A stretch of DNA of 39,869 nucleotides from IMG/VR virus record IMGVR_UViG_3300021961_000231, positions 1-39,869 of that record; one strand, written 5' to 3'. How positions within the stretch are numbered: position 1 is the stretch's first letter; each line of letters begins with the position of its first letter. This DNA is from a virus. Both the position numbers and the translations under genes were made by a program. This document shows, piece by piece, positions 24,610 through 31,550 of the stretch. Below the pieces are notes generated by a model. The model made no database searches. It was not told the origin of the DNA and saw only the letters and a program-made list of their open reading frames with translations.

Positions 24610-24830
24610 TGCGGCTTTGGGCGACGGGCGGCGCGGAGATTAGGAGGGATGCGCGGATTCCAGCCTTCAAGAGCTTCACAACATGCGTTTAACTCTTGGT
24701 CTGCGCCCCATCGAGCGGCGAGTGTGGCGAATCGCATCTTGACTTCAAACATGAAGGGAGCGTCCAACGCCACATCGGACCACTCCTGTACCAGCTCCGG
24801 CGGTGGGGTAATCGGGTGTTGTTGTGTCAT
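24606..24830 (-). CDS. Small conserved cyanophage-type protein
   Basis: A 74-aa protein beginning MTQQHPITPPPELVQEWSD and containing ARWGADQELNACCEALEGW and a closing NLRAARRPKPQ. I have seen this pattern in many phages of marine and freshwater picocyanobacteria, which is one reason for the host guess. Function unknown. It overlaps the RlpA-like gene by four bases. Confidence 0.75.
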   Translation of the reverse strand: MTQQHPITPPPELVQEWSDVALDAPFMFEVKMRFATLAARWGADQELNACCEALEGWNPRIPPNLRAARRPKPQ

Positions 24831-24833
24831 AAG

Positions 24834-24857
24834 AAAAAAGCCCCCGAAGAGGCCGGG
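24834..24857 (-). terminator. Probable rho-independent terminator
   Basis: On the minus strand CCCG and CGGG form a short stem with a seven-base loop, followed by GGC and six T. It stands three bases after the stop of the 90-aa gene. The stem is only 4 bp, so stopping may be partial, letting transcription pass to the RlpA-like and portal genes. Confidence 0.6.
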
Positions 24858-24860
24858 TGA

Positions 24861-25133
24861 TCAGGATTGGATAAGTGCCAGTTCGTATTCCCAGCGGTTG
24901 TCATCAATCTGCTCAAAGGCACTGGGCTCAGCGCGAAGCAGGTTGGTCCAGCCGCGCTTGCAACCATGCTTAACGGCTGCCTTCCACAACTGGCGCAGTT
25001 CTTCAACGGTCATGACTTCCTTTTCAATTTCAGCGCCGAACTGATTGATGGTGATCAGGGTGCCTTCGGAGCCGTTGACGGTAAAAAGGAAGTTGTTTTT
25101 GCCGTTAGTCAGAGAGTGGGTTGCGATGGTCAT
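24861..25133 (-). CDS. Hypothetical protein under a strong promoter
   Basis: A 90-aa protein: MTIATHSLTNGKNNFLFTVN, a GSEGTLITINQFGAEIEKEV strand pair, and a helix near VEELRQLWKAAVKHGCKRGW. It is bracketed by the promoter at 25170-25199 and the terminator at 24834-24857, so it forms its own transcription unit. That layout suggests high or specially timed expression. I do not recognise the family. Confidence 0.65.
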   Translation of the reverse strand: MTIATHSLTNGKNNFLFTVNGSEGTLITINQFGAEIEKEVMTVEELRQLWKAAVKHGCKRGWTNLLRAEPSAFEQIDDNRWEYELALIQS

Positions 25134-25169
25134 GATCTTGCGTGTGGTGGGGTCGCCCCCTGTCCCCTA

Positions 25170-25199
25170 ATTATGGGGTATACCCCCGGCCCCTGTCAA
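25170..25199 (-). promoter_or_regulatory. Strong sigma-70-type promoter
   Basis: On the minus strand a perfect -35 TTGACA (25199-25194), an 18-bp spacer and -10 CATAAT (25175-25170). It drives the 90-aa gene 37 bp away. The spacer contains the palindrome at 25175-25186, so a protein bound there would block RNA polymerase. Confidence 0.75.
25175..25186. promoter_or_regulatory. Palindromic operator candidate in a promoter spacer
   Basis: GGGGTATACCCC is a perfect 12-bp palindrome that fills most of the spacer between TTGACA and CATAAT. Near copies lie at 30065-30076 and, more loosely, at 34141-34152 and 32293-32304, each on a -10 box. No repressor is known here; the small early DNA-binding proteins are candidates. 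Confidence 0.5.
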
Positions 25200-25204
25200 C
25201 AGGC

Positions 25205-25231
25205 AAAAGAAAACCCCCGCCGAAGCGGAGG
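25205..25231 (-). terminator. Strong rho-independent terminator
   Basis: On the minus strand CCTCCGC-TTCG-GCGGGGG: a 7-bp stem with a TTCG tetraloop (25231-25214), then TTTTCTTTT. It lies 220 bp after the large terminase stop and ends the terminase transcript just before the promoter at 25170-25199. Confidence 0.9.
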
Positions 25232-25450
25232 CTCTTCTGCCCTGAAATATCCCTCGGCACGCCCGCTTGAGCATGCGTGTTCCCGACTTCAATTCCTGAT
25301 GACTGATATTGAAATGGACCCCGTTAGACGCAACAAAGGCGAATCGGCCGTGCTCGGGGAGAGCAGTTGTGACGGGGGTCTGGTATCACCCAGCCGTTTT
25401 CCGTCAGATCCAATCAAATGACAGCAAACGACAAGGGCCTGCCGTTGAGG
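25232..25450. other. 219-bp stretch without a supported gene
   Basis: Trailer between the large terminase stop and the terminator at 25205-25231. A 40-codon plus-strand frame (25299-25421) exists but its composition is not convincing. I find no tRNA fold and no promoter box worth naming. Confidence 0.5.
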
Positions 25451-26791
25451 TCAATATAGCCTGATTCCAGTGCCGCGGCCAACGCCCTGATGCAGTGGGT
25501 TGAACTCACGCCACACCACATACCCCAGCGCATCAACCATGTGATCGTGCCCGCCTTCCTTGTCAGGTTCGCCCTTCTCAGTCCAGCTCTGCAGCTCCAA
25601 GCACTCGATCAGCCGCGCACAACCCTGAGCCACGCTGAGCCGGACCTCGCCCTTGCCGTTTTCCAGTAGACCTTGAACAGCACTAACCCGATCACGAACG
25701 GCAGGATTTGACCGGCCCGACTGGTTGCTGAACCCGTAGCTTTCCAGGATTTGAATGTCGGTGCGGCTGGCATTGGTGCTGCGGTTGCCGCCTGAGGCGT
25801 CGGGGTACACATATATATGGTGCATCGGGTAACGCCGTTTCAACTCCTGCGCCAGGGCGTCCGTATCGTGCGCGCCGCTGATCTCATCCACCACGGTCAG
25901 CTTGTTGCCGCTGCGTACCGCGACGACTGCCGACATGTTGCCAACGTTGAAGTCAACGCCTACCCGCAACGGCTCACCGCTGAAGTCAGCCACGCTGGCC
26001 ACCACATGCTTGGCACGGTCGAACCTGTCGTAAACCTGTCCCGTATTGAGATTGACCCAAAGGCCTTCTAAATACGACTTGATCAGCTGCGGCGGATAGT
26101 TCGCCATCAGGCTGTCCACAAACCCGTCAGGCAAATACGGGTTATCCATAGTGCGAGCGCGAATCAGCGCCGTGTCTTCACCAGCGTTACGGTCGAACGT
26201 GTCAAATGCCCAGCCATAACCCTCAGGCGTCGTGGCGGCATAGAACTGTTGGACATTGCCAGCACGAAGACGGGCAAGAGCCATGCGAGTGGCCTGTTCA
26301 GCAACGCGCTTATTCGCCGTGTCCGCTTCATCGAAGCCAATGGCGCAAAGGTTTTGGCCACGAATGCGGTTCCACGTCTCCATGGTGCGGAGCAGGATCG
26401 TATGGCTGCCTTCAGCGAAATGCAGCTGGTATTCCGGCAACGGGCTGACGCGGAAGTCAAACGGGATTTCCCACTCTTCCAACAGGTCATCCATCGTGCG
26501 CTGAAGGATGTCACGCAGCATTGGCGCGACGGGCTCAAACAACGCTGAGACGTAGCCAATGTTTAGGGCTGCCATGTGAACAGCCTTGGCAACGAGGCCA
26601 TGGGTCTTACCAGCACCGAAGCCACAGACCAGGGCGAGCTTGCGGTGGTCGGTGTCATCACAGAAGGCGAGCTGATGCGGCAGAAGGGTTTGCCGAATGC
26701 GGGCCAGGGTTTCCTGAGCGGGCGGGCCAGTGAGCTGAGCGGTTGGCGGTTCTAGAAGATTGCCGCCAGGTGCATTAGCCAGCAGGCTCAT
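25451..26791 (-). CDS. terL: Terminase large subunit
   Basis: A 446-aa packaging motor. Walker A is CGFGAGKT at residues 56-63, Walker B is LCAIGFDEAD with D154 and E155, and the nuclease part starts at VGVDFN with D280 and ends near VDALGYVVW. The ATGA overlap with the small subunit gene supports the start. It cuts and pumps DNA into the procapsid through the portal. The nuclease type (cos or headful) cannot be told from the sequence alone, but the permuted closure of the genome fits headful packaging. Confidence 0.95.
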   Translation of the reverse strand: MSLLANAPGGNLLEPPTAQLTGPPAQETLARIRQTLLPHQLAFCDDTDHRKLALVCGFGAGKTHGLVAKAVHMAALNIGYVSALFEPVAPMLRDILQRTMDDLLEEWEIPFDFRVSPLPEYQLHFAEGSHTILLRTMETWNRIRGQNLCAIGFDEADTANKRVAEQATRMALARLRAGNVQQFYAATTPEGYGWAFDTFDRNAGEDTALIRARTMDNPYLPDGFVDSLMANYPPQLIKSYLEGLWVNLNTGQVYDRFDRAKHVVASVADFSGEPLRVGVDFNVGNMSAVVAVRSGNKLTVVDEISGAHDTDALAQELKRRYPMHHIYVYPDASGGNRSTNASRTDIQILESYGFSNQSGRSNPAVRDRVSAVQGLLENGKGEVRLSVAQGCARLIECLELQSWTEKGEPDKEGGHDHMVDALGYVVWREFNPLHQGVGRGTGIRLY

Positions 26792-27105
26792 AAATCAAAG
26801 CCGATGAGCTTGGCTTGGAGCTGGATGGAGTTGATGGCCACTTGCGTTTGGCCGCGCTTGTAGGCGGACTGTTCGTAGGTACGAAGGCGGCCTAGGGCCT
26901 CAGCTAGCCAAGCAGGGCGCGCCATATCGGCGTCCTGTTCAAGGCGAATTCTTGCGCGCTGAATATATTCATCGGCTTGACGCGCTGAACAGTTCCACTG
27001 ATTCGCTGAGAATTGAACGATCTGCCCGCGTGATTGTCCTTCGGTCAAAAGACCGTAAATCGTGTCAACACGGAAGTTCACTTCGGCAGCAGTGGAGCGC
27101 GCCAA
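26788..27105 (-). CDS. terS: Terminase small subunit
   Basis: A 105-aa helical protein (DTIYGLLTEGQSRGQIVQFS, then WNCSARQADEYIQRARIRLE) with the helix-turn-helix and central helices of small terminases. It begins with TTG at 27105; the reading frame is closed by TAA 24 bp upstream and no ATG is available. It overlaps terL by four bases. It recognises the pac or cos site, often within or near its own gene (family knowledge). Confidence 0.8.
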   Translation of the reverse strand: MARSTAAEVNFRVDTIYGLLTEGQSRGQIVQFSANQWNCSARQADEYIQRARIRLEQDADMARPAWLAEALGRLRTYEQSAYKRGQTQVAINSIQLQAKLIGFDL

Positions 27106-27164
27106 GTTTGCGGAAAAAGTTGATTGTTAACAGGATAAACCCAAATTGGTGATGTGCGTTCTTT

Positions 27165-27210
27165 TGAGACGCGGATGAGACAAGCGTGACTCAAATAGAC
27201 GGGATGAGAC
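27165..27210. repeat. Phased TGAGAC repeats in the divergent region
   Basis: TGAGAC occurs at 27165, 27176 and 27205, and an imperfect copy TGACTC at 27187. The first three sites are exactly 11 bp apart, one helical turn. The block lies between the divergent terminase and early genes. It could be an operator for one or both directions or an iteron set for a replication initiator. Confidence 0.55.
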
Positions 27211-27234
27211 TGCCGAAATCGTGTCCTGCGGCAC

Positions 27235-27263
27235 TTGACTGGCCGGTTCGAGCTGGCTAATCT
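27235..27263 (+). promoter_or_regulatory. Early promoter
   Basis: -35 TTGACT (27235-27240), 17-bp spacer, -10 TAATCT (27258-27263). The first early gene starts 53 bp after the -10. The phased TGAGAC repeats end 24 bp upstream, a distance fit for an activator or repressor. Confidence 0.7.
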
Positions 27264-27315
27264 TTTTGCCGTGCATTGCCGCACATTTCCGATTTTTCCC
27301 GATCACACCCGCAAA

Positions 27316-27828
27316 ATGCCGCTACGCGCCGACCTCCGTATTCCAGACGATTTGGCGTCTGTTGTAATGCGTCACAAACCGAGTTACCTGTCCCTGTCTG
27401 CGTTTTGCCTGCATCTAATCGCCCTAGGGGTTGACAGCAACGTTACGCTGGCGGAGCGACCGAAGGGGAGCGAAGCCTCTAACTCTTCTATTACTAGTAA
27501 TAAGAAGAAAGATAAATCATTAAATAGGACGATTCCAGCTGCGCTGGAGCCCCTGTCGGGGCTGATCAACGACTTTTTTCGGGTCAAGAAGGGCAGCAAG
27601 GGTGAAGTGGCTTGGAAGCTGCTCATGACCAATCTCAGCAAGATCCGTGAGAAATACGGTGACGCCGTTGTTGCGGCTCAGCTGGAATTAGGGATCAACG
27701 GCAAGTGGGCTGGGATCACCCTTGAGCGATATGAGCAATTCGGGCGGCCTGCGTCCAAGGGCTCATCCGGCTCAGCACCGCTGATCTATCAGCCAAAACC
27801 CGATACCGACTGGGCGAACGCCGAATGA
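27316..27828 (+). CDS. Possible replication initiator with ribbon-helix-helix-like N-terminus
   Basis: A 170-aa protein from ATG at 27316; a longer frame from TTG at 27235 would place the start inside the promoter. Residues 1-40 (MPLRADLRIPDDLASVV, then SLSAFCLHLIALGVD) look like a strand followed by two helices, as in ribbon-helix-helix DNA-binding proteins. A Ser/Lys-rich linker follows near 55-75. The C-terminal part (KGEVAWKLLMTNLSKIREKY and LELGINGKWAGITLERYEQF) is a helical domain I cannot name. It stands directly before the helicase gene, where lambda-like phages code the initiator that loads DnaB. The role is inferred from position. Confidence 0.55.
   Translation: MPLRADLRIPDDLASVVMRHKPSYLSLSAFCLHLIALGVDSNVTLAERPKGSEASNSSITSNKKKDKSLNRTIPAALEPLSGLINDFFRVKKGSKGEVAWKLLMTNLSKIREKYGDAVVAAQLELGINGKWAGITLERYEQFGRPASKGSSGSAPLIYQPKPDTDWANAE
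27481..27530. other. AT-rich palindromic segment inside the possible initiator gene
   Basis: An island of mostly A and T in an otherwise GC-rich genome, coding for the Ser/Lys linker. It contains the perfect 14-bp palindrome TATTACTAGTAATA (27489-27502), flanked by CTTC and GAAG with one bulged base. Two direct GGAGCGA copies (27453 and 27467) lie just upstream. The layout recalls the lambda origin, which lies within gene O. Confidence 0.4.
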
Positions 27829-27965
27829 ACCGCGAACAACTAATCCGGGATTTGTGGGATCAAGTGGATGACCTGCAAGCAATGCGAGAACACTGGGCCA
27901 CCCTTGACGAGGACCAATGGCTTGCAGCAGCTGATCAAGTGATGGGTTATGGCGATGAAGACTGA
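27825..27965 (+). CDS. Small acidic protein between initiator and helicase
   Basis: A 46-aa protein: MNREQLIRDLWDQVDDLQAM, then REHWATLDEDQWLAAADQVM. It overlaps the upstream gene by four bases and the helicase gene by 17, so all three are translated together. It is helical and acidic. It could act as a loader adaptor or chaperone for the helicase, but only its position points that way. Confidence 0.6.
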   Translation: MNREQLIRDLWDQVDDLQAMREHWATLDEDQWLAAADQVMGYGDED

Positions 27966-29403
27966 GACACAAGCTCCGATCACATGGGATACCGCGCTGT
28001 ATGAGCGGCTGTTTATTGGCTTTGCTGCGCGGAACGTTGCTGCTAGGTGGCTGCCTGAGATCTTGTGCCAGGTCAATGAAGACTGGTTCCTGCATCGGCA
28101 CCGCCGCTTGGTCTACGAGGCTCTGTGCGGGCTACACACGCGGAACCGGGCTAGGGGCGCCTTTTTTACGCCCAAGGCCCTTGCAGGAGCTTCTGAGGCG
28201 CTTTGCGGTGATCCGACGGGATGGGCTGCAGAGGAGATCCAGGACTGCATGGCCGCAGAATCCGAAACCTTCATCACTGAAGCCAGCCTGAAGGCAACCT
28301 TGATCCCCGCGTGGCATGTCGCCAAGGGAAGACCGGCGGTGCGACGCGAGTTGATGCTCGCGGATGAATTACTGGGCTTAACGGCGATGCAGGGGACGCA
28401 GACGCTTGAGGATGTCTCCAATCACCTGCGCGCCGCCTGCGAGCAATGGGACAAGGCCATGCATGGGCTGCCCGACGAGAACCGGGTAACAGCCCACAGC
28501 GTCGTGGCTGAACTGCTTACGCCAGTCGATGACAGCAAGCCGGATCACTGCAGCACGGGCATCAGCGACCTTGACGGAATGCTGGGTGGCGGCATTGCTA
28601 TGGACAACGCCGTGGTTCATGGACGATTGATCACCGTGGCAGGCAGGCCGGGCATGGGCAAAACGGCGTTCCTCTGCTCACTTGCACACAACGTCAGTCA
28701 AGGTGGCGGCGGAGTTCTGCTTTATTCCTTGGAAGTCGATGCAAAACAGATTTATACGCGGTTGCTTGGTATTCACGATTTCACAAACCAGCTCATAACT
28801 AAGGGCCGAATCGTTGAGGCGCTGACCCTGAAAAACCTTCGCAATCGAAGCTTCACTGAAGCTCAACGGGAGCGGCTAAGAAGTTACGCAAAAGATCTGT
28901 CTCAAAACCTTGTCATCTACGACCAATCAGTTTCACTTGATCAAATTTGCAATCAGGTTCGACTGCAGAAGCGACGCGACGAAAACGTTCGTTTGGTGTG
29001 TATTGACTATCTGGGCCTGATGGAACTGCCCGATGCAGAGACCCAAACGCTCGCCATTGGCCGTGCAACAAGGGCCCTAAAGCTTCTGGCCGTGGAGTTG
29101 AAGATAGATATTATGCTTTTATCTCAGCTGAACCGTGGAGTTGAGGGCAGGACTAACAAAACGCCACAGCTTTCAGACCTACGGGATAGCGGTCGCATCG
29201 AGGAAGACTCTGATGCAGTGATTGGACTATTTCGCCCGGAGTATTACGACCCAACCACTCAGCCAAATCAAATTGAGTTACACATGTTGAAAAATCGGCA
29301 TGGCATTACAGGAAAACTAACTCTTGGTTTTGATGGAAAAACTGGCGTAGTTTATGGCGAACTTCCTGTAAGAAAACCACTTGCAAATGAAGAGGCATGG
29401 TGA
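27949..29403 (+). CDS. dnaB: Replicative DNA helicase, DnaB-like
   Basis: A 484-aa protein. The N-terminal domain (residues 15-165) is DnaB-like, the linker follows, and the RecA-type motor runs from about 200. Walker A is GRPGMGKT at 232-239. The Walker B strand is LVCIDYLGLM, followed by LLSQLNRGVEGR and a PQLSDLRDSGRIEEDSD arginine-finger region. It unwinds DNA at the fork as a hexamer. No phage primase or polymerase accompanies it, so it presumably recruits the host ones. Confidence 0.93.
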   Translation: MAMKTETQAPITWDTALYERLFIGFAARNVAARWLPEILCQVNEDWFLHRHRRLVYEALCGLHTRNRARGAFFTPKALAGASEALCGDPTGWAAEEIQDCMAAESETFITEASLKATLIPAWHVAKGRPAVRRELMLADELLGLTAMQGTQTLEDVSNHLRAACEQWDKAMHGLPDENRVTAHSVVAELLTPVDDSKPDHCSTGISDLDGMLGGGIAMDNAVVHGRLITVAGRPGMGKTAFLCSLAHNVSQGGGGVLLYSLEVDAKQIYTRLLGIHDFTNQLITKGRIVEALTLKNLRNRSFTEAQRERLRSYAKDLSQNLVIYDQSVSLDQICNQVRLQKRRDENVRLVCIDYLGLMELPDAETQTLAIGRATRALKLLAVELKIDIMLLSQLNRGVEGRTNKTPQLSDLRDSGRIEEDSDAVIGLFRPEYYDPTTQPNQIELHMLKNRHGITGKLTLGFDGKTGVVYGELPVRKPLANEEAW

Positions 29404-30041
29404 TGGATGACCGCTGGCTGAGCCCGTTACCGATCAAGTTCGACGATGAGGCGCACCGGTATTGCTGGGAGCCGACAGGGCAGTGGCTGAATCATTCAGT
29501 GACGAAGGTGTGCAAGGGCACGAAGGATGCGTGGGCGATGAAGCGCATCATGGAGACCAAGCACATCTGGGAACCGCGTGGGAAGTCGGTTCACGCGGCG
29601 CTGGAGACCTTTCTGAAGACTGGTGATCCGGGCCAGTACCCAGAGGAATACAAGGAATGGGTTGAGCCGTTACTTGAGCATTCCGTTTGGAAGACGTACG
29701 AGGCAGTGGCCTGTGAGTACAGGTTGGCTGATGTGGAGCGCAGCATCGCCGGGTCGTTTGATTGTTTGCTGCGGCGGAAGGATGACCACAATCAGCTCGT
29801 GCTGGTGGATTTGAAGACCCAGGGCAAGGCTGATGCCAGTCCGTATGACGTGAGCACGCAGCTTGGCGGGTATCTGGGAATGCTCAGCCTGCATTGGCCG
29901 AAGCTGTATGTGCAGAAGGCTGGTGTGCTGTGGGCTAGGCCGGGGTCAACGACGCTGCAGAAGGTTGACGTGGATCAGGCGGTGATCGAATGGCAGGGCG
30001 CCAGGGATGCGTTCCTGATGCTGAATCAACCTGAGTTCTAG
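29403..30041 (+). CDS. PD-(D/E)XK nuclease, Cas4/RecB-like exonuclease
   Basis: A 212-aa protein from the ATG at 29403, which shares a base with the helicase stop (TGATG); a start two codons earlier is possible. The nuclease core shows as GKSVHAALE with a His, GSFD (D120), VDLKTQ (D136, K138) and a Q-x3-Y motif in TQLGGYLGML. Such enzymes resect DNA ends and work with annealing proteins. With the Sak3-like protein at 32353 and RusA at 31140 it makes a phage recombination set. Confidence 0.85.
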   Translation: MDDRWLSPLPIKFDDEAHRYCWEPTGQWLNHSVTKVCKGTKDAWAMKRIMETKHIWEPRGKSVHAALETFLKTGDPGQYPEEYKEWVEPLLEHSVWKTYEAVACEYRLADVERSIAGSFDCLLRRKDDHNQLVLVDLKTQGKADASPYDVSTQLGGYLGMLSLHWPKLYVQKAGVLWARPGSTTLQKVDVDQAVIEWQGARDAFLMLNQPEF

Positions 30042-30044
30042 GGG

Positions 30045-30074
30045 TTGCCAGCCCCTTGCGTTTAGGGGTATACT
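30045..30074 (+). promoter_or_regulatory. Promoter inside the early block
   Basis: -35 TTGCCA (30045-30050), 18-bp spacer, -10 TATACT (30069-30074). The -10 sits in TAGGGGTATACTCCACCTG, a text nearly repeated at 32291-32309 and on the minus strand at 19936-19952. It lies right after the nuclease stop and drives the 135-aa gene and those after it. Confidence 0.7.
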
Positions 30075-30097
30075 CCACCTGCAGAGATGCCCCACGC

Positions 30098-30505
30098 ATG
30101 ATCGAACCAATTAGTTCAGAAGAGCTGGAATGGGCCAGGCAGGCCCGCGCACGCCATCCTGAAATCACTTCCTATGGATTTGGCTTGCCCGGCAATGACA
30201 AAGATCACTTTGAAGAATCAGGTGATTCTGGCCTGCAAATGATTGTTGCTTGCCGTCGTTGGCTGACTGGTCAAAAGTTTCGCAAAACTATTAATCCAAT
30301 CGACTGCCCAGGGTCGTATGCAGCCAAGCACATGGTTGAGTCCTGGCCGGGAAACCCCAAAGAGCCAACCAAATACATATACGAAGGCGCCTTGATCCTG
30401 GCAGCAGTAGCCCTTGGTGTGCCGTACAAACAAAAAACAGGCCACTGGGGTATTTATTTGGGTCTCAGCCGCAAAACCATCCCTTCAAACTTTTTCTACG
30501 CATGA
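30098..30505 (+). CDS. Hypothetical protein
   Basis: A 135-aa protein from ATG at 30098. An upstream frame extension would overlap the promoter and is rejected. Visible parts: EPISSEELEWARQARARHPE, TSYGFGLPGNDKDHF, MIVACRRWLTGQKFRKTINP and YIYEGALILAAVALGVPYKQ. The last part looks like a buried helix, but there is no export signal. I do not recognise the family. Confidence 0.6.
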   Translation: MIEPISSEELEWARQARARHPEITSYGFGLPGNDKDHFEESGDSGLQMIVACRRWLTGQKFRKTINPIDCPGSYAAKHMVESWPGNPKEPTKYIYEGALILAAVALGVPYKQKTGHWGIYLGLSRKTIPSNFFYA

Positions 30506-30810
30506 CCAACCCCAGCCTTCTCCTCGGTGCCATCGCCAGCACCAAAGCTGAAATCAAGCGCCACGAAGACGCCCTTCAGGTTCTGATGGACGACCTAGCC
30601 CTGATGTACGCCACGGGCGAAATGGACGACCTCAAAGACGAAGACGGCAATCTTGTCCACGAAGCCGTCAAGGTATCCCGCTGCACCCGCACGAGTTGGC
30701 AGTACAGCAATGCCGTCAAGGAACTTCAGCAGCTCGAACAGTTCGAGGGCGTAGCGAGTAAAAAGGAGACGGAGTATTGGCGGGTGACCCTGCCGAAAGC
30801 AGAGTTCTGA
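30502..30810 (+). CDS. Small helical hypothetical protein
   Basis: A 102-aa protein with ATGA overlap to its upstream neighbour. Residues 8-40 form a coiled coil (LGAIASTKAEIKRHEDALQV), and the rest is acidic then basic (TRTSWQYSNAVKELQQLEQF). Shape and context recall small early phage proteins of unknown role, some of which help recombination proteins. Confidence 0.6.
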   Translation: MTNPSLLLGAIASTKAEIKRHEDALQVLMDDLALMYATGEMDDLKDEDGNLVHEAVKVSRCTRTSWQYSNAVKELQQLEQFEGVASKKETEYWRVTLPKAEF

Positions 30811-31016
30811 TGGCTGACACTCCCATAGATGACCGTATCGAGGCCATCCTCTTCAAATACGACCTATGGGAGCCAGATCAGTACCGCGATGCCGTTGCTG
30901 AACTCACCGTCTATCTACTGACCTTGACCAATGAAGAGCTTGAGGGCAGCTTGTACCACCAACGCCTTAGAGACAAGGTTCACCTTGAAAATTGTTTGAT
31001 GCGATCCGATGGCTAA
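30810..31016 (+). CDS. Small acidic hypothetical protein
   Basis: A 68-aa protein, MADTPIDDRIEAILFKYDLW, then EPDQYRDAVAELTVYLLTLT. Start ATG shares a base with the TGA upstream (TGATG). It is helical and acidic. The text is similar to short cyanophage proteins coded near resolvases, but no function is known to me. Confidence 0.6.
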   Translation: MADTPIDDRIEAILFKYDLWEPDQYRDAVAELTVYLLTLTNEELEGSLYHQRLRDKVHLENCLMRSDG

Positions 31017-31143
31017 CCCCTACAACCTGTCCTGGCAGACACGATTTTTGTTTTGGCTGTTATCAAAGCGTCCAGACGTGGTGGGCATTAATTTGAGCGC
31101 GCCCGTTGACCATTTGAATCGTTGCCTCAGTCACACCAGATGA
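31009..31143 (+). CDS. Small hypothetical protein before rusA
   Basis: A 44-aa protein: MANPYNLSWQTRFLFWLLSK, then RPDVVGINLSAPVDHLNRCL. It overlaps both neighbours (8 and 4 bases), which supports translation. The aromatic N-terminus could touch a membrane or a partner protein. Confidence 0.5.
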   Translation: MANPYNLSWQTRFLFWLLSKRPDVVGINLSAPVDHLNRCLSHTR

Positions 31144-31550
31144 AGTTTGCTGTTCAAGGAGTTGAACCGGCACCGCAAGGCAGCAAACGCCATGTAGGCA
31201 ATGGTCGAATGGTGGAATCATCCAAGAAGGTGAAGCCGTGGCGTTTTGCCGTCAGTCAGGCAGCCTTGGAGACCAGCCATGAAATGTTCGACGGTCCCGT
31301 TTATGTGGGCATCACATTTCTATTTGCCAGGCCGAAGGCGCATTACAACACCAAAGGCATCCTCAAGCCGAATGCACCATTTCACAAAGTCAGCAAGCCG
31401 GATATTGACAAGCTATGCCGCTCAACCCTTGATGGCATCACCGGAATCCTGCTGAAGGATGACTCTCAGGTGGCTTGTTTGATGGCCACAAAGCAATACG
31501 CCAACGAAGGCGAATACATCGGGGCAATCATCACCATCAACCCACTGTGA
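31140..31550 (+). CDS. rusA: Holliday junction resolvase, RusA-like
   Basis: A 136-aa protein from ATG at 31140 (ATGA overlap). The RusA core is clear: EPAPQGSKRHVGNGR near the start, then KPDIDKLCRSTLDGITGILL followed by KDDSQVACL. The three conserved Asp groups (PDID, TLDG, DDSQ) are intact. It cuts four-way junctions made during recombination or at stalled forks, and clears branches before packaging. Confidence 0.92.
   Translation: MKFAVQGVEPAPQGSKRHVGNGRMVESSKKVKPWRFAVSQAALETSHEMFDGPVYVGITFLFARPKAHYNTKGILKPNAPFHKVSKPDIDKLCRSTLDGITGILLKDDSQVACLMATKQYANEGEYIGAIITINPL

Noticed and set aside
25299-25421. 40-codon plus-strand frame in the trailer of the large terminase gene
   Set aside because: Composition does not look protein-like, no promoter or SD box, and it opposes a strongly transcribed region.
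27235-27315. Upstream extension of the possible initiator from TTG at 27235
   Set aside because: It would place the coding start on the -35 box of the promoter; the ATG at 27316 fits better.
27431-27436. TTGACA inside the possible initiator gene
   Set aside because: No matching -10 box at 16-18 bp; the promoter at 27235-27263 is better.
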